64,000 nt of DNA from Candidatus Roseilinea sp. (GCA_026003755.1 BPHV01000001.1:590393-654392); one strand, 5' to 3'; shown: positions 1 to 9,205, numbered from the stretch's first letter. Program-made: numbers and translations. The notes: generated from the letters alone by a model not told the origin.

Positions 1-2
1 TA

Positions 3-593
3 GACGCGCTGGCGAAGGGGCGCTGGCAACGGATCCTCGCACGCGGCGCGCCGGTGAGCGCGCGCAAACTGCGCGGCACGCTCGATTGGATCGGTTTGAA
101 CTACTACACCCGCCACCGCGTCGCGTTCGACCCCACCAAACGCGAGACGTTCTACAGCGAGCTGCTCCTCTACCCGCAAGACGTGGCGATGACCGATTTC
201 AACTTTGGCGAGATATACCCCGAGGGCATCTTGATCTTCGCCCGACAGCTCAGCCGCTACAAGCTGCCGATCTACATCACCGAGAACGGACTGCCCGACC
301 ACGACGACGATCTGCGGCCGGCCTTCCTCGTGCAACATCTGCATACCACTTGGCAGGCGATCCAGAGGTGTTACGACGTGCGCGGCTACTATCACTGGAG
401 CTTTGTGGATAACTTCGAATGGGGCGAGGGTTGGCGCATGAAGTTCGGCCTCGTCGCGATGGACACCCACACCCAAGAGCGCCAGTTCCGGCGCAGCGCC
501 CTGCTCTACCGCGACATCATTAAAGCCGGCGCGATCACCAGCGCGATCGTGCGCGAATATACGCCGCAGTTGTTCCAAACGTTGTATCGCTGA
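3..593 (+). CDS. Glycoside hydrolase family 1 (beta-glucosidase), C-terminal part
   Basis: The frame is open from the left edge, so the N-terminal half, including the acid/base Glu region, lies outside. Visible GH1 marks are GLNYYTR, then ITENGLPD with the nucleophile Glu at about 282-284, then YHWSFVDNFEWGEGW, the conserved C-terminal substrate-binding segment. The family hydrolyses beta-linked glucosides and related sugars; the substrate cannot be told here. Nothing looks broken in the visible part. It ends 5 bases before the stop of a convergent gene. Its neighbours include sugar oxidoreductase and isomerase genes, which fits carbohydrate use. Confidence 0.93.
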   Translation, partial: DALAKGRWQRILARGAPVSARKLRGTLDWIGLNYYTRHRVAFDPTKRETFYSELLLYPQDVAMTDFNFGEIYPEGILIFARQLSRYKLPIYITENGLPDHDDDLRPAFLVQHLHTTWQAIQRCYDVRGYYHWSFVDNFEWGEGWRMKFGLVAMDTHTQERQFRRSALLYRDIIKAGAITSAIVREYTPQLFQTLYR

Positions 594-598
594 GCGCG

Positions 599-1444
599 TC
601 AGTTCGCATCCGCACGCTTCACGCCGAATACGGTCTGCTCCAGCGTTTGGGCGGATTGGGTGCTGTCGTAGTATTCGCGCCAGCGCCAAAATCGGCCATC
701 TTGCATCACGCCGATATTGAGGTCTTGATCGTCGGCGCGCACGCCGGTTTTGCGGTTGGTGCAGCTCCAAGTCTGGTGAATCGCCAGATAATCGCCGCTA
801 TACACGACGCGATGCACAGTGATGACCGTGTCGGCATAGTTCTCGGCGTAGGCGCGCACAGCGCGACGCAACTGGTCGTGGCCGCGCACCACCTCGAACG
901 ACGTTTGGATCAAGCTTTCAGGCGCATGACAACTCAGGACGGTTTCGGCATCGCCGCGCGCCCAGCCCTGCCGCACGTGTCGGTAATGCACGGCCAAGAT
1001 TTCGTCATAGGTCATGTTGCGCGTCCGCGGCGGGATGAACGCGGGCCAGGCTTCGTCGCGCAGGGGCGCATCGGCTGCCACATGGCGAACGCTGCGATGG
1101 TCGTTGTGGATGCGCAGATGAGTGACCTGCCCGGCGCTGAAGCACAGCATCACGCCCTGTTCCACTTCGCGCCAGCAACCATCGTCCGCCGCAGTGCGCA
1201 GCGCCCATTCAGCCGCCCACCATTCCGGCTCGCGCAAGTCGCGAAACGCCCGGCGAGTCAGGATGCGGACGCGCTGTGGCATGACGCCGATGCTGCGCAG
1301 CCAGGCGCTGATCTCAGCGCGGCCGTGATATGGCCGGCCGTCCACAATCCATGTGGCGTTAGGATGGCAGAGGCTTGCGACCTGCTCCGGCTCGCCGGAT
1401 TGCCAGGCGCAAGCCAGGGCATCGAAAGGGGAACCTTCAGCCAT
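599..1444 (-). CDS. Tandem NTF2-like (SnoaL-type) protein
   Basis: A 281-residue soluble protein that reads as two NTF2-like cone domains, about residues 5-125 and 140-275. Each begins with a helix followed by a C-H-x-(N/P) pattern (LCHPNATW, SCHAPESL), and the second half has G-x-F/W strands typical of SnoaL_2/DUF4440-type proteins. Such domains bind small hydrophobic ligands or act as isomerases or hydrolases. I see no residues that fix a reaction. It sits upstream of the SCP2-like gene only in the sense of shared strand: the SCP2-like gene lies 5' and is transcribed first, with 12 bases between them, so the two are probably cotranscribed. Confidence 0.7.
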   Translation of the reverse strand: MAEGSPFDALACAWQSGEPEQVASLCHPNATWIVDGRPYHGRAEISAWLRSIGVMPQRVRILTRRAFRDLREPEWWAAEWALRTAADDGCWREVEQGVMLCFSAGQVTHLRIHNDHRSVRHVAADAPLRDEAWPAFIPPRTRNMTYDEILAVHYRHVRQGWARGDAETVLSCHAPESLIQTSFEVVRGHDQLRRAVRAYAENYADTVITVHRVVYSGDYLAIHQTWSCTNRKTGVRADDQDLNIGVMQDGRFWRWREYYDSTQSAQTLEQTVFGVKRADAN

Positions 1445-1456
1445 TCGGCCTCTCGA

Positions 1457-1777
1457 TCAGCCGGTCATGAACATGCGCTGGAAGCGCATCATCAGGCCGA
1501 GGTCGCCGGCAATGCGCAGCTTGCCGCTCATAAACGCCTTGGTCGGGTCAAGCCGACCGCCGATGATATCAATCCAGTCCTGCGCAGCCACATTGATGGT
1601 GACGGTGGGCTGTTCGGCCACGCCCTCTTTCACGTCAAATTTGCCGTCTGCGATGGCCAAGGCATAATTGCCGCCACCGTCGCCGGTCGCGTTCAATTGA
1701 ATCACCGCATTTACGCCTTTGGCCAACGCAGGGTTGAAGTTTGCCGCCATGGCCTGAAGCGCCTCGATCAGCGTCAT
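1457..1777 (-). CDS. SCP2 sterol-binding domain protein
   Basis: A 106-residue stand-alone SCP2-like domain. Recognisable parts are the GNYALAI and VTINVAAQDW strands and the end GKLRIAGDLGLMMRFQRMF, where the G-x-L-x-I-x-G-D pattern and the amphipathic last helix are family hallmarks. These domains bind lipids or acyl-CoA in a hydrophobic tunnel. No catalytic role can be assigned. It is probably cotranscribed with the NTF2-like gene that follows, suggesting a joint role with a hydrophobic small molecule (inference). The region up to the divergent gene at 1876 should hold both promoters. Confidence 0.82.
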   Translation of the reverse strand: MTLIEALQAMAANFNPALAKGVNAVIQLNATGDGGGNYALAIADGKFDVKEGVAEQPTVTINVAAQDWIDIIGGRLDPTKAFMSGKLRIAGDLGLMMRFQRMFMTG

Positions 1778-1875
1778 CGTTCACTCCGTATGGGTAACAA
1801 CGTCTTCGATTTCCGTTTATTCGACGAGTAAATCGGCAAGAGTATACCGCGCCGCACTTTCGCTTACAACCGCTC

Positions 1876-3357
1876 ATGGGACGACGCTTCCTGAACCGTA
1901 GCACGCTGGAGAACGCCGCCGTTGTCTCAGCCATCCTGATTTTGGCGCTCCTGGTTGCCAACGGGATCGCATTCATCAGCTCGCGCGACCGGCTGCCGCC
2001 GGAGACGCGGCTGGGCGACCTGGACGTGAGCGGACTCACGGTGGACGAGGCGATCGGCGCTGCCATGCGCGTCTTGCGACAGCCGGTGACGCTGCGCTAT
2101 CTCGACCAGCGCATTCAGCTTGAGCCGGCGGCGATCAGCTTTCGGCTGAACGAACTGGTTGCGCGGTTGCAACTCGAAGCAGTCATCGCTGGCCAGCAAG
2201 GGCTGGATAAGCTGCCGGCATTCATCTTGCGTCGAAACGATAACCCGGCGCGCATTCCGCTGCCCTACCAGTATTCCGAGCCGCAGCTTCAAGGGGTTTT
2301 GGCCGAACTGGCCACGCGTTACGACCGCGACCCTCGCCCCCCTGCGCCCGACCTGGCCTCCGGCACCGTAACGCCCGGCCAGGACGGCGCCGTGCTCAAC
2401 GTGGCCGAAGCGTCACAGGCGATCCTGGCCGCGATGCAATCTGGCACCGCGCGCACGGTGGACCTGCCGGTGGATGTCATGCCGCTGGGCATGAAAGGCG
2501 TCCGGTCGCTCGAATCGGCCGTGCTGGAGCGGCTTCGTCCGTTCACCGCGCGCGCGGGCAATCTGGCTGGGGTCTTCATCAAGGACCTGCGCAGCGGCGA
2601 GGAGTTGGCCATCAACGGCGACGTCGCCCTCTCCGGCGCGGGCTGGTTGAAGCTGGGGCTGATCCTAGAAGCCTACCGCGCAAATGAACTGCCCATCGCG
2701 CCGGCGCTGCGCGAAAAGCTTGAAGTGCTCTCGGCGGGCGGCGGGCCGGCAGAGGTCAACGACGTCTTGCGCGAATTGGGCGACGGCGACGCGCAGCTCG
2801 GCGCCGACCGCGTGAACGCTACACTGCAGAAGCTGGGACTGCGCAACACCTTCCTAGCGCAGCCGCTCGGCCAAGGCGTCGCACCGCCCACCATCGTGAC
2901 GCCGGCCAACGCGCGCGGCGACATCAACGCCGACCCGGACCCGAACGCGCAATCCACCGTCGCCGACGTCGGTGTGCTATTGGAGATGATCGAGCAATGC
3001 CGCAACGGCGCGGGCGGGATGATCCTCGCGTTCGACGGCAGGTTCTCGGCGGCGAAATGCGACGAGATGCTCACCGTGATCGCCAAGAACAACGCCTCGG
3101 GCTTGATCGCAGCCGGCAGCGGGAGCGCCACCGTCTTTCACCGCCAGGCGTGGGACGCGCGCAACCACGGCGATGCCGCCCTGGTGCGCTCGCCCAAAGG
3201 CGAGTATGTGGTCGCCGTGATGTTGCACGGCCCAGGCCAGCTCGATTGGAAAGAGACGTCGCCGATCATCAGCGACATCGCACGTCTGGCGTATGGCTTC
3301 TTTAACGAGGAGATGCCGCCTGCACCCCCTGCGCTGACCGGCGCGCCGCCCCCATAG
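1876..3357 (+). CDS. Membrane-anchored class A beta-lactamase-like protein lacking the catalytic Ser and KTG
   Basis: 493 residues. An N-terminal membrane segment lies at about 13-35 (VVSAILILALLVANGIAFI). Residues 45-205 resemble the VanW-associated putative peptidoglycan-binding domain. Residues 225-475 follow the class A beta-lactamase fold: VFIKDLRSGEELAINGD, then the helix normally carrying S-x-x-K, here GAGWLKLG with Gly256 where the nucleophile should be (Lys259 kept), and at the KTG position HRQAW (421-425), followed by the usual D-A-A-L-V and YVVAVMLHG strands. Two of three catalytic motifs are therefore gone. Likely a surface pseudo-enzyme, perhaps binding peptidoglycan or a partner. 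The tail is Pro-rich. It converges on the acetamidase gene with 2 bases between stops. Confidence 0.75.
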   Translation: MGRRFLNRSTLENAAVVSAILILALLVANGIAFISSRDRLPPETRLGDLDVSGLTVDEAIGAAMRVLRQPVTLRYLDQRIQLEPAAISFRLNELVARLQLEAVIAGQQGLDKLPAFILRRNDNPARIPLPYQYSEPQLQGVLAELATRYDRDPRPPAPDLASGTVTPGQDGAVLNVAEASQAILAAMQSGTARTVDLPVDVMPLGMKGVRSLESAVLERLRPFTARAGNLAGVFIKDLRSGEELAINGDVALSGAGWLKLGLILEAYRANELPIAPALREKLEVLSAGGGPAEVNDVLRELGDGDAQLGADRVNATLQKLGLRNTFLAQPLGQGVAPPTIVTPANARGDINADPDPNAQSTVADVGVLLEMIEQCRNGAGGMILAFDGRFSAAKCDEMLTVIAKNNASGLIAAGSGSATVFHRQAWDARNHGDAALVRSPKGEYVVAVMLHGPGQLDWKETSPIISDIARLAYGFFNEEMPPAPPALTGAPPP

Positions 3358-3359
3358 CT

Positions 3360-4271
3360 TCACCCCGGTAAATAGCGGCGCGGAATCTTGCACACCATGG
3401 TGTAGGCCGGGTCGAAGAAGTTGCCCAAGTCATATCGGGCAGCCTGGCCCATCAGGATGCCGGTCTCGTGCGCATCCAGGCCGTAGTCATCGCGCAGCCA
3501 GCGAGCCATCTCGGTCGTCGCGTGCTGCAACGCCTGGTCAAGCGGACGCGCATTGCCGACGGTGAAGATGAAATCGGCATGCTCGCCGCGCGGCCAGCCG
3601 ATTGCCTTACGTTCGATCACGCGCACAGTAAATTCCACCTCTATCGAGATTTCGACGCCCGTGCCGCTGATTTCGCCATCGCCCTGTAGCGCGTGACCAT
3701 CGCCGATATGGAACAGCGCGCCCTCGACGAACACCGGGAAGTAGGCGGTGACGCCGGCCACAAAGCCGTTGTAATCCATATTGCCACCGTGCGGGCCGGA
3801 TGTCGCTGTGCTGATGGCCTGGCCGCCGTCCGGCGCCACGCCAAAACAGCCGATCATCGGCGCGAGCGGCAACGTGAATGCGCCTAGGCGAGGCTGTGGC
3901 GATTCCAGCGTCGCCGTGCCGGCAGCCAGGTCTATGCGCCATCGGCTAATCGCCTGATCGCGTTCGGGCAACTCGCGCGCAAAGCCTGGATCCACCGTGT
4001 TGAATGCAAGCGGGGTGCGCACCCAGCCCCACTCGCGATTGGGGGTGATGCGATCCAGACGCACGGCCAGCACGTCACCGGGCTTGGCACCCTGGACGAA
4101 AAACGGGCCGGTCATCGGGTTTGGCCCATGCGTCAGGCGCTCGCCGCGCGCGTCTTGACCCCACGCATCCACACACGTAGTAACCACGGTGTCGCCGTCG
4201 GCGACGGCAAGCGCCGGCTCGTGCGCGCCAATGGTGTTGTAGTAGCGCGTCGGCTTGAAGTGATGGAGCAT
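3360..4271 (-). CDS. Acetamidase/formamidase family protein
   Basis: 303 residues, the normal full length of the FmdA/AmdA family. Diagnostic segments are HGPNPMTGPFFVQGAKPGD near residue 48, PMIGCFGVAP, GPHGGNMDY, and FHIGDGHALQGDGEISG, which carries the His/Asp metal-binding residues. The family hydrolyses formamide, acetamide or other short amides to the acid and ammonia in the cytoplasm. The substrate is not decided by sequence. The start at 4271 gives the expected MLHHF...Y N-terminus. It precedes no obvious partner: the SH3-like exported protein gene lies 15 bases upstream on the same strand. Confidence 0.92.
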   Translation of the reverse strand: MLHHFKPTRYYNTIGAHEPALAVADGDTVVTTCVDAWGQDARGERLTHGPNPMTGPFFVQGAKPGDVLAVRLDRITPNREWGWVRTPLAFNTVDPGFARELPERDQAISRWRIDLAAGTATLESPQPRLGAFTLPLAPMIGCFGVAPDGGQAISTATSGPHGGNMDYNGFVAGVTAYFPVFVEGALFHIGDGHALQGDGEISGTGVEISIEVEFTVRVIERKAIGWPRGEHADFIFTVGNARPLDQALQHATTEMARWLRDDYGLDAHETGILMGQAARYDLGNFFDPAYTMVCKIPRRYLPG

Positions 4272-4286
4272 GTTATCGGCCGCTCA

Positions 4287-4613
4287 TTACCGCCAGGCGA
4301 CTGGCTGCGAGTAGTATGGATTGGCCGAGACCCAGCACACACCCCCCCACGGGCAACGCACGCGCCACCAGTGGTAGTCGTCGCTTAGTCCGGTGACGGC
4401 GGCGCGGTGGCCAGGTCGTAGCGTGCCCAAAATGCGGTAGTGCAGGCCCGGGCCGGAGCGGATGTTCAGATTGACGAGCGCGGCGACCTGCGCCACCGGC
4501 GTGCCGCGCACGTTCGCCGGCGCGGCGAGGGCCGGCGGCGCGGCGCCGCCGAGCGCTGCCATCCACGCAGCCAGAAGAGCAGCAAACGCTAAGGTGAAAG
4601 TTCGAGGCTGCAA
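4287..4613 (-). CDS. Exported bacterial SH3-domain protein (TTG start)
   Basis: I place the start at TTG 4611-4613 rather than the far ATG at 4710-4712. A GGGAGG Shine-Dalgarno (4620-4625) sits six bases before it, and the resulting 108-residue protein begins with a clean signal peptide (QPRTFTLAFAALLAAWMAAL... ending AAPPALA-AP), whereas the longer form adds a charged, GC-biased leader overlapping nothing useful. The mature part is one SH3b domain: VNLNIRSGPGLHYRILGTL, WWRVRCPWGGVCWVSA. The two Cys could pair outside the cytoplasm. SH3b domains bind cell-wall peptides or other ligands. It is cotranscribed with the oxidoreductase gene upstream at 4713-5897, or follows it closely. Confidence 0.75.
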   Translation of the reverse strand: MQPRTFTLAFAALLAAWMAALGGAAPPALAAPANVRGTPVAQVAALVNLNIRSGPGLHYRILGTLRPGHRAAVTGLSDDYHWWRVRCPWGGVCWVSANPYYSQPVAWR

Positions 4614-4619
4614 CGCGTT

Positions 4620-4625
4620 CCTCCC
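4620..4625 (-). promoter_or_regulatory. Shine-Dalgarno GGGAGG deciding a TTG start
   Basis: On the minus strand GGGAGG stands six bases before TTG 4613. No comparable site precedes the upstream ATG at 4712. This is the reason for choosing the shorter SH3-domain protein. Confidence 0.65.
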
Positions 4626-4712
4626 ACACAAACGCTTTGGTCGGCCGCGCGCGGCCGCCGCCCAGAGCTGCGCGCCCAGCGCGCCCTTGAACGCGCTGGG
4701 CGCAAAATTCAT

Positions 4713-5897
<1,185 letters not shown>

Positions 5898-5920
5898 TGT
5901 GCCCTCCAGATTGGGGAGAA

Positions 5921-5969
5921 GTCAGAAGTCAGATATCAGATATCAGATATCAGATATCAGATGTCAGAT
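5921..5969 (+). repeat. Left array of seven 7-nt repeats (RTCAGAW)
   Basis: Seven perfect-length heptads in a row: GTCAGAA GTCAGAT ATCAGAT ATCAGAT ATCAGAT ATCAGAT GTCAGAT. The stop codon of the four-helix-bundle gene (5957-5959) falls inside the array, so the last residues of that protein are encoded by repeat units. The array at 6346-6415 is its inverted counterpart. Period 7 and inverted pairing are seen directly; function is unknown. Confidence 0.97.
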
Positions 5970-6340
5970 GCAGGCTGATCTTCGCGCTGCAAGGACTTGG
6001 CCAAACCGACAATCATCGCCACGATCTCATCCACGTCTTTGAGCAACGAATCGGCGAGTGCATCGGTCCAGTATCCAAGCCCGCGCGCGATGTCAATCCC
6101 GGTCATGACCTCGTAGCCCGAACGCTGCGCAATTTCAAGAAAGCGACAGAATTCTCGATTCGAGCTGTTGCCTGATCCCTCTGCGATATTGAGCGGGATC
6201 GCGGCGCTCGCTCGGCGCAGCTGGCTGACCAAGCCGAATCTCTCGTCCGCGGGGAACTGGGCAGTCTCTCGATAGATCGAAATCGTGAACGCCATCGCCC
6301 TCTGCCAGACTTTGAGATCCCTAAACTTGTGCTTAGCCAT
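5957..6340 (-). CDS. Four-helix-bundle protein of the S23 / 23S rRNA intervening-sequence (IVP) family
   Basis: 127 residues, the usual size. Family signature: HKFRDLKVWQRAM at the start, FPADERFGLVSQLRRAS, then IPLNIAEGSG, and FCRFLEIAQRSGYEV. These proteins form a pentameric four-helix bundle. Members are found in 23S rRNA intervening sequences, and the related Avd protein works in diversity-generating retroelements; most have no known function. Here the gene lies between two inverted arrays of 7-nt repeats (5921-5969 and 6346-6415), its ATG only five bases from the right array and its stop inside the left one. It interrupts what would otherwise be a sugar isomerase-oxidoreductase operon on the same strand, which suggests insertion as a cassette. 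Confidence 0.93.
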   Translation of the reverse strand: MAKHKFRDLKVWQRAMAFTISIYRETAQFPADERFGLVSQLRRASAAIPLNIAEGSGNSSNREFCRFLEIAQRSGYEVMTGIDIARGLGYWTDALADSLLKDVDEIVAMIVGLAKSLQREDQPASDI

Positions 6341-6345
6341 CCGTC

Positions 6346-6415
6346 TCTGACCTCTGACTTCTGACCTCTGACTTCTGACTTCTGATTTCTGATTTCTGAT
6401 TTCTGATTTCTGATT
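6346..6415 (+). repeat. Right array of ten 7-nt repeats (TCTGAYY), inverted to the left array
   Basis: Ten heptads: TCTGACC, TCTGACT, TCTGACC, TCTGACT, TCTGACT, then five TCTGATT, followed by a decayed TCTTACT. The reverse complement (RRTCAGA) matches the left array's core TCAGA. The array begins five bases upstream of the four-helix-bundle start codon, so it must cover that gene's ribosome-binding and promoter region. It ends at the stop codon of the sugar isomerase gene (6418-6420). Confidence 0.97.
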
Positions 6416-6417
6416 TC

Positions 6418-7422
6418 TTACTTCTTTCTCTCAAACGCTGCGTCGAAGGCCATCGCGCTGGGTTTGAAGTCGTAGCGGCGCACATTCGCGCAGCTCTCGG
6501 TTGCGCCGTGCTCACGATCCATGCCGGGGTCTTCCCATTCGACCGACAACGGGCCGTTGTAACCGATCTCGTTCAACGCCCGGATGATGGCGTCGAAGTT
6601 GATGTTGCCGCGGCCCACGCTGCGGAAGTCCCAATAGCGGCGCGAGTCGCCGAAGTTGGTGTGGCCGCCGAACACGCCGGCTTGCGTCGGCACGCTGCTC
6701 CAGGCGACGTCTTTCATGTGCACGTGATAGATCCGATCGCGGAACTTGCGGATGAATCCGACGTAATCCACACCCTGATAGCCGAAGTGCGAGGGGTCGT
6801 AGTTAAACCCGAACTCAGGCCGATGATTCACTGCCGCCAGGGCGCGCTCGGCGCTAACGATGTCGAAGGCGATCTCGGTAGGGTGCACCTCCAGCGCGAA
6901 TTTGACCTGGTTCTCCTTGAACACATCGAGGATGGGGTTCCATCGCTCGGCGAACTCGGCATAGCCGGCGTCAATCATGGCCGGGCTGACCGGCGGGAAC
7001 GAATACACATACGGCCAAATGCTGCTGCCGGTGAAGCCATTCACCACCTTCACCCCAAACAGCTTGGCCGCGCGTGCGGTGTTGGCTACTTCTTCGGCAG
7101 CGCGCTTGTTCACCTCCGACGGCTTGCCGTTCCCCCACACGCGGGGCGGCAGGATGGCCTTATGCCGCTCATCAATCCGATCGCAGACGGCCTGGCCCAC
7201 CAGATGGGTGCTGATCGCGAAGCACTTCATGCCATGCTTGTTCAACACGTCCCATCGTCCGCGCACGTAGCTGTCGTCGCTCAACGCTTTCTCAACGTCG
7301 AAGTGATCGCCCCAACAGGCGAGCTCCACGCCGTCGTAGCCAAACGACTTGGCTTTCTCTACGATGGTCTCGAAGGGCAAATCGGCCCACTGACCGGTGA
7401 AGAGGGTGACAGGTCTTGCCAT
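6418..7422 (-). CDS. Sugar phosphate isomerase/epimerase (xylose isomerase-like TIM barrel)
   Basis: 334 residues. AP-endonuclease-2 / xylose isomerase-like barrel: [26 protein letters not shown] near the start, [12 protein letters not shown] with the metal-binding Glu near 178, [29 protein letters not shown] (His ligand near 237), and [19 protein letters not shown] near the end with a further Glu ligand. The family isomerises or epimerises sugars and inositol derivatives with divalent metals. It pairs with the oxidoreductase at 4713-5897. The C-terminus FERKK ends exactly where the heptad array begins, so the native end may have been altered by the insertion. ATG 7420-7422 has no competing start. 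Confidence 0.9.
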   Translation of the reverse strand: MARPVTLFTGQWADLPFETIVEKAKSFGYDGVELACWGDHFDVEKALSDDSYVRGRWDVLNKHGMKCFAISTHLVGQAVCDRIDERHKAILPPRVWGNGKPSEVNKRAAEEVANTARAAKLFGVKVVNGFTGSSIWPYVYSFPPVSPAMIDAGYAEFAERWNPILDVFKENQVKFALEVHPTEIAFDIVSAERALAAVNHRPEFGFNYDPSHFGYQGVDYVGFIRKFRDRIYHVHMKDVAWSSVPTQAGVFGGHTNFGDSRRYWDFRSVGRGNINFDAIIRALNEIGYNGPLSVEWEDPGMDREHGATESCANVRRYDFKPSAMAFDAAFERKK

Positions 7423-7648
7423 AGATCATTGCTCCTTATGAGGGTTCGATGCGCTCATACGCTTGTTTCCCCTTGCCTAGTCTATTCAGCAAGCGATGAA
7501 CGCGCAAATTCCATTGCCCGTTGCTCATGGCCGGATACGGGTCGTTCACAGCCGATCGCCGGTCACCAATCCTCAACCATCCGTGCACCGATACATCGGC
7601 CCGCAACCGCCGCGCACGAGGAACGGTCTACGCCTACAATCCGCCTGC

Positions 7649-8614
7649 ATGGCATACGACGTGGTGATCGGCATAGACGGTGGGCAAACCAGCACCAAGT
7701 GCGCGCTGGTTGCCTGCGATGGCCGCGTGCTGGCCTATGGCCAGGGCGGCGGTCTGGTGCATCTGGCCGCTGCCGGCGCGCGCGAGCGGCACGCGTCGGC
7801 GCTGCGCGAAGCCTTCGCCTCGGCCTGGGCCAACGCCGGCCTCGAACCGCAGCCCGTCGCGGCGATCGGCCTCGGGCTGACCGGCATCGAGGATGGCTCG
7901 CCCGAAGCAGCGCTCGCGCGCCAGATCGTCTCCGAGCTGATCGAGGCGCGCACGATCGCGGTGCATAGCGACGCCTATGCCGCGCTCATCGGCGCGCATG
8001 GCAATCGGCCTGGCATCATCGCCATCAGCGGCACTGGCTCTCACATCCTCGGGAGGAACGCCGCAGGCGAATTAGCCCGCGCCGGTGGTTGGGGCTGGCT
8101 GCTCGGCGATGAGGGCAGCGCCCTGTGGATCGGACGAAGCGGGCTGATGGCCGCGCTTCACGCGTACGACGGCGTCGGTGAGCCAACAATGCTCGAGGGC
8201 TTGATGCGCGAGCACTTCCAGGTTCAAGCCCTAGGCGATGTGAAGCGGCGCGTGTATGACTCCAGCTTTGGCGCAAAGGGATTCGCTGCTTTGGCGCCGC
8301 TGGTCTCGCAGGCAGCAGCTCAAGGGGACGCCATCGCGCAAAGCATCGTGACACAGGCTGCGCGCGACCTGGCGACGCAGGTGATGGCCGTCCAACGCCG
8401 GCTGGCACTGCCGCCGGACGCGCCCGTCGCGCCTGTGGGCGGCGCGTATGCGCACGTGCACGGCTTGCGCGCAAAGTTCACGGCTGCGCTGTGCGAGATT
8501 AATCCACAAGCGAACGTTGTTGATCCCCTGTTGTCGCCGGTGCTCGGCGCTGCGCTGATCGCACTCCAGGCTTGCGGCTGCCGAGCGATCATCCGGACGG
8601 ATGCTGTAGATTGA
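7649..8614 (+). CDS. BadF/BadG-type ATPase, N-acetylglucosamine/N-acetylmuramate kinase-like
   Basis: I start at ATG 7649 (321 residues) because GIDGGQTSTKCALV, the phosphate-1 loop of the ASKHA fold, then begins at residue 7 as in the family; the longer frame from 7496 adds an unrelated leader. Further marks: GLTGIED, AISGTGSHILGR (phosphate-2), GGWGWLLGDEGSALWIG, and the PVAPVGGAYAHV segment near the end. Family members include eukaryotic-type NagK and the bacterial kinase MurK, which phosphorylate GlcNAc and/or MurNAc at C6. With NamZ-, AnmK- and MurQ-like genes 5-8 kb downstream, MurNAc/GlcNAc kinase is the likely role (inference). Confidence 0.83.
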   Translation: MAYDVVIGIDGGQTSTKCALVACDGRVLAYGQGGGLVHLAAAGARERHASALREAFASAWANAGLEPQPVAAIGLGLTGIEDGSPEAALARQIVSELIEARTIAVHSDAYAALIGAHGNRPGIIAISGTGSHILGRNAAGELARAGGWGWLLGDEGSALWIGRSGLMAALHAYDGVGEPTMLEGLMREHFQVQALGDVKRRVYDSSFGAKGFAALAPLVSQAAAQGDAIAQSIVTQAARDLATQVMAVQRRLALPPDAPVAPVGGAYAHVHGLRAKFTAALCEINPQANVVDPLLSPVLGAALIALQACGCRAIIRTDAVD

Positions 8615-8820
8615 CCAACGCGCCGGCTCGTCCCGATGCGATGACCGCGCAAATCGCGCGCATGGCAGCGACGCCGTCTTCGCCGGCGCTGCCGAGAATC
8701 TCCAGTTTCAAATCCCTCACCGTCGCATGCGCGCGCACGCGGCGAAATCCAGGTGTGCTCGAAGACGGCCACCGCACCTCGAATAGAAGCCTGTAGTCAC
8801 CCAGGCCTTGGAGGCAGACG
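8589..8820 (-). pseudogene. Possible C-terminal remnant of an oxidoreductase-like gene
   Basis: The minus strand reads GDYRLLFEVRWP... and then VRDLKLEILGSAGEDGVAA and MRAICAVIASGRAGALVNL before a stop near 8589. This ending, G-x-(E/D)-G-x-x-A-(M/L) then helix then a x-V-x-L strand, resembles the end of Gfo/Idh/MocA enzymes. Only about 70-75 codons remain, with no start, and the 5' side runs into the inverted-repeat element at 8844-8970. It overlaps the end of the kinase gene by 26 bases. It could be chance coding, so confidence is low. Confidence 0.3.
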
Positions 8821-8843
8821 GAGTCAAGGCCAGGTCGAAGACT

Positions 8844-8970
8844 TTACTGAAAGACCAGGGGACCAAGCCCAGCGCTCGACCTCGGTGGTGGGTTGTCGTT
8901 CACAGGGGGGATGAACGACGGGGGGGACTCCAAGGTCTGAGATAGACCTGATCCCCTGGCTTTTCAGTAA
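8844..8970. repeat. 127-bp inverted-repeat element with internal hairpins
   Basis: Ends are 21-nt imperfect inverted repeats (8844-8864 and 8950-8970): TTACTGAAA then two swapped bases then CCAGGGGA, 18 of 21 positions matching. Inside, GTCGTTCA (8895-8902) pairs perfectly with TGAACGAC (8912-8919) around a G-rich loop, and AGGTCT/AGACCT pair near 8933-8949. It lies in the 590-base gap between the kinase and the ABC permease gene. It could be a small non-autonomous mobile element or a structured RNA; no ORF is visible inside. Confidence 0.7.
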
Positions 8971-8979
8971 CGCCCTCAA

Positions 8980-9028
8980 TTTTACCTCACTATACGTTTT
9001 ACCTCACTACGTTTTACCTCACTATACG
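8980..9028 (+). repeat. Three tandem 15-17-nt repeats (TTTTACCTCACTATACG)
   Basis: Copies at 8980-8996, 8997-9011 (two bases shorter, lacking one TA) and 9012-9028. They begin ten bases after the inverted-repeat element. The AT content is high for this window. From 9029 to the permease stop at 9206 I see no gene or clear signal. Confidence 0.9.
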
Positions 9029-9205
9029 TTAGCACATCAGCGCATGACGCGCGGATGAGTGATCTGAGGGCGGGCGCACGAGGCGCTGTTCTCCGCGAGC
9101 GCCACAGTCAATGTGCACGGCGGCTCAAAGTGAGTGAAGGCTGGGCATGCGTGCTCCGCCCTGGGTTTTGCTGAATCAAGTCTACGCGCAGTCATGCTTT
9201 TTCCT

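Noticed and set aside
5921..6415. CRISPR array or diversity-generating retroelement
   Set aside because: Units are 7 nt without spacers, and no cas gene, reverse transcriptase or template repeat is near, despite the Avd-like fold of the IVP family.
6508..7968. Long plus-strand open frames over the isomerase and kinase start
   Set aside because: Antisense or frame-shifted shadows; the isomerase motifs are all on the minus strand and the kinase starts at 7649.
8980..9028. T7-like promoter sequence (CTCACTATA)
   Set aside because: Only nine bases match and they recur as part of a tandem repeat; no phage genes are present.
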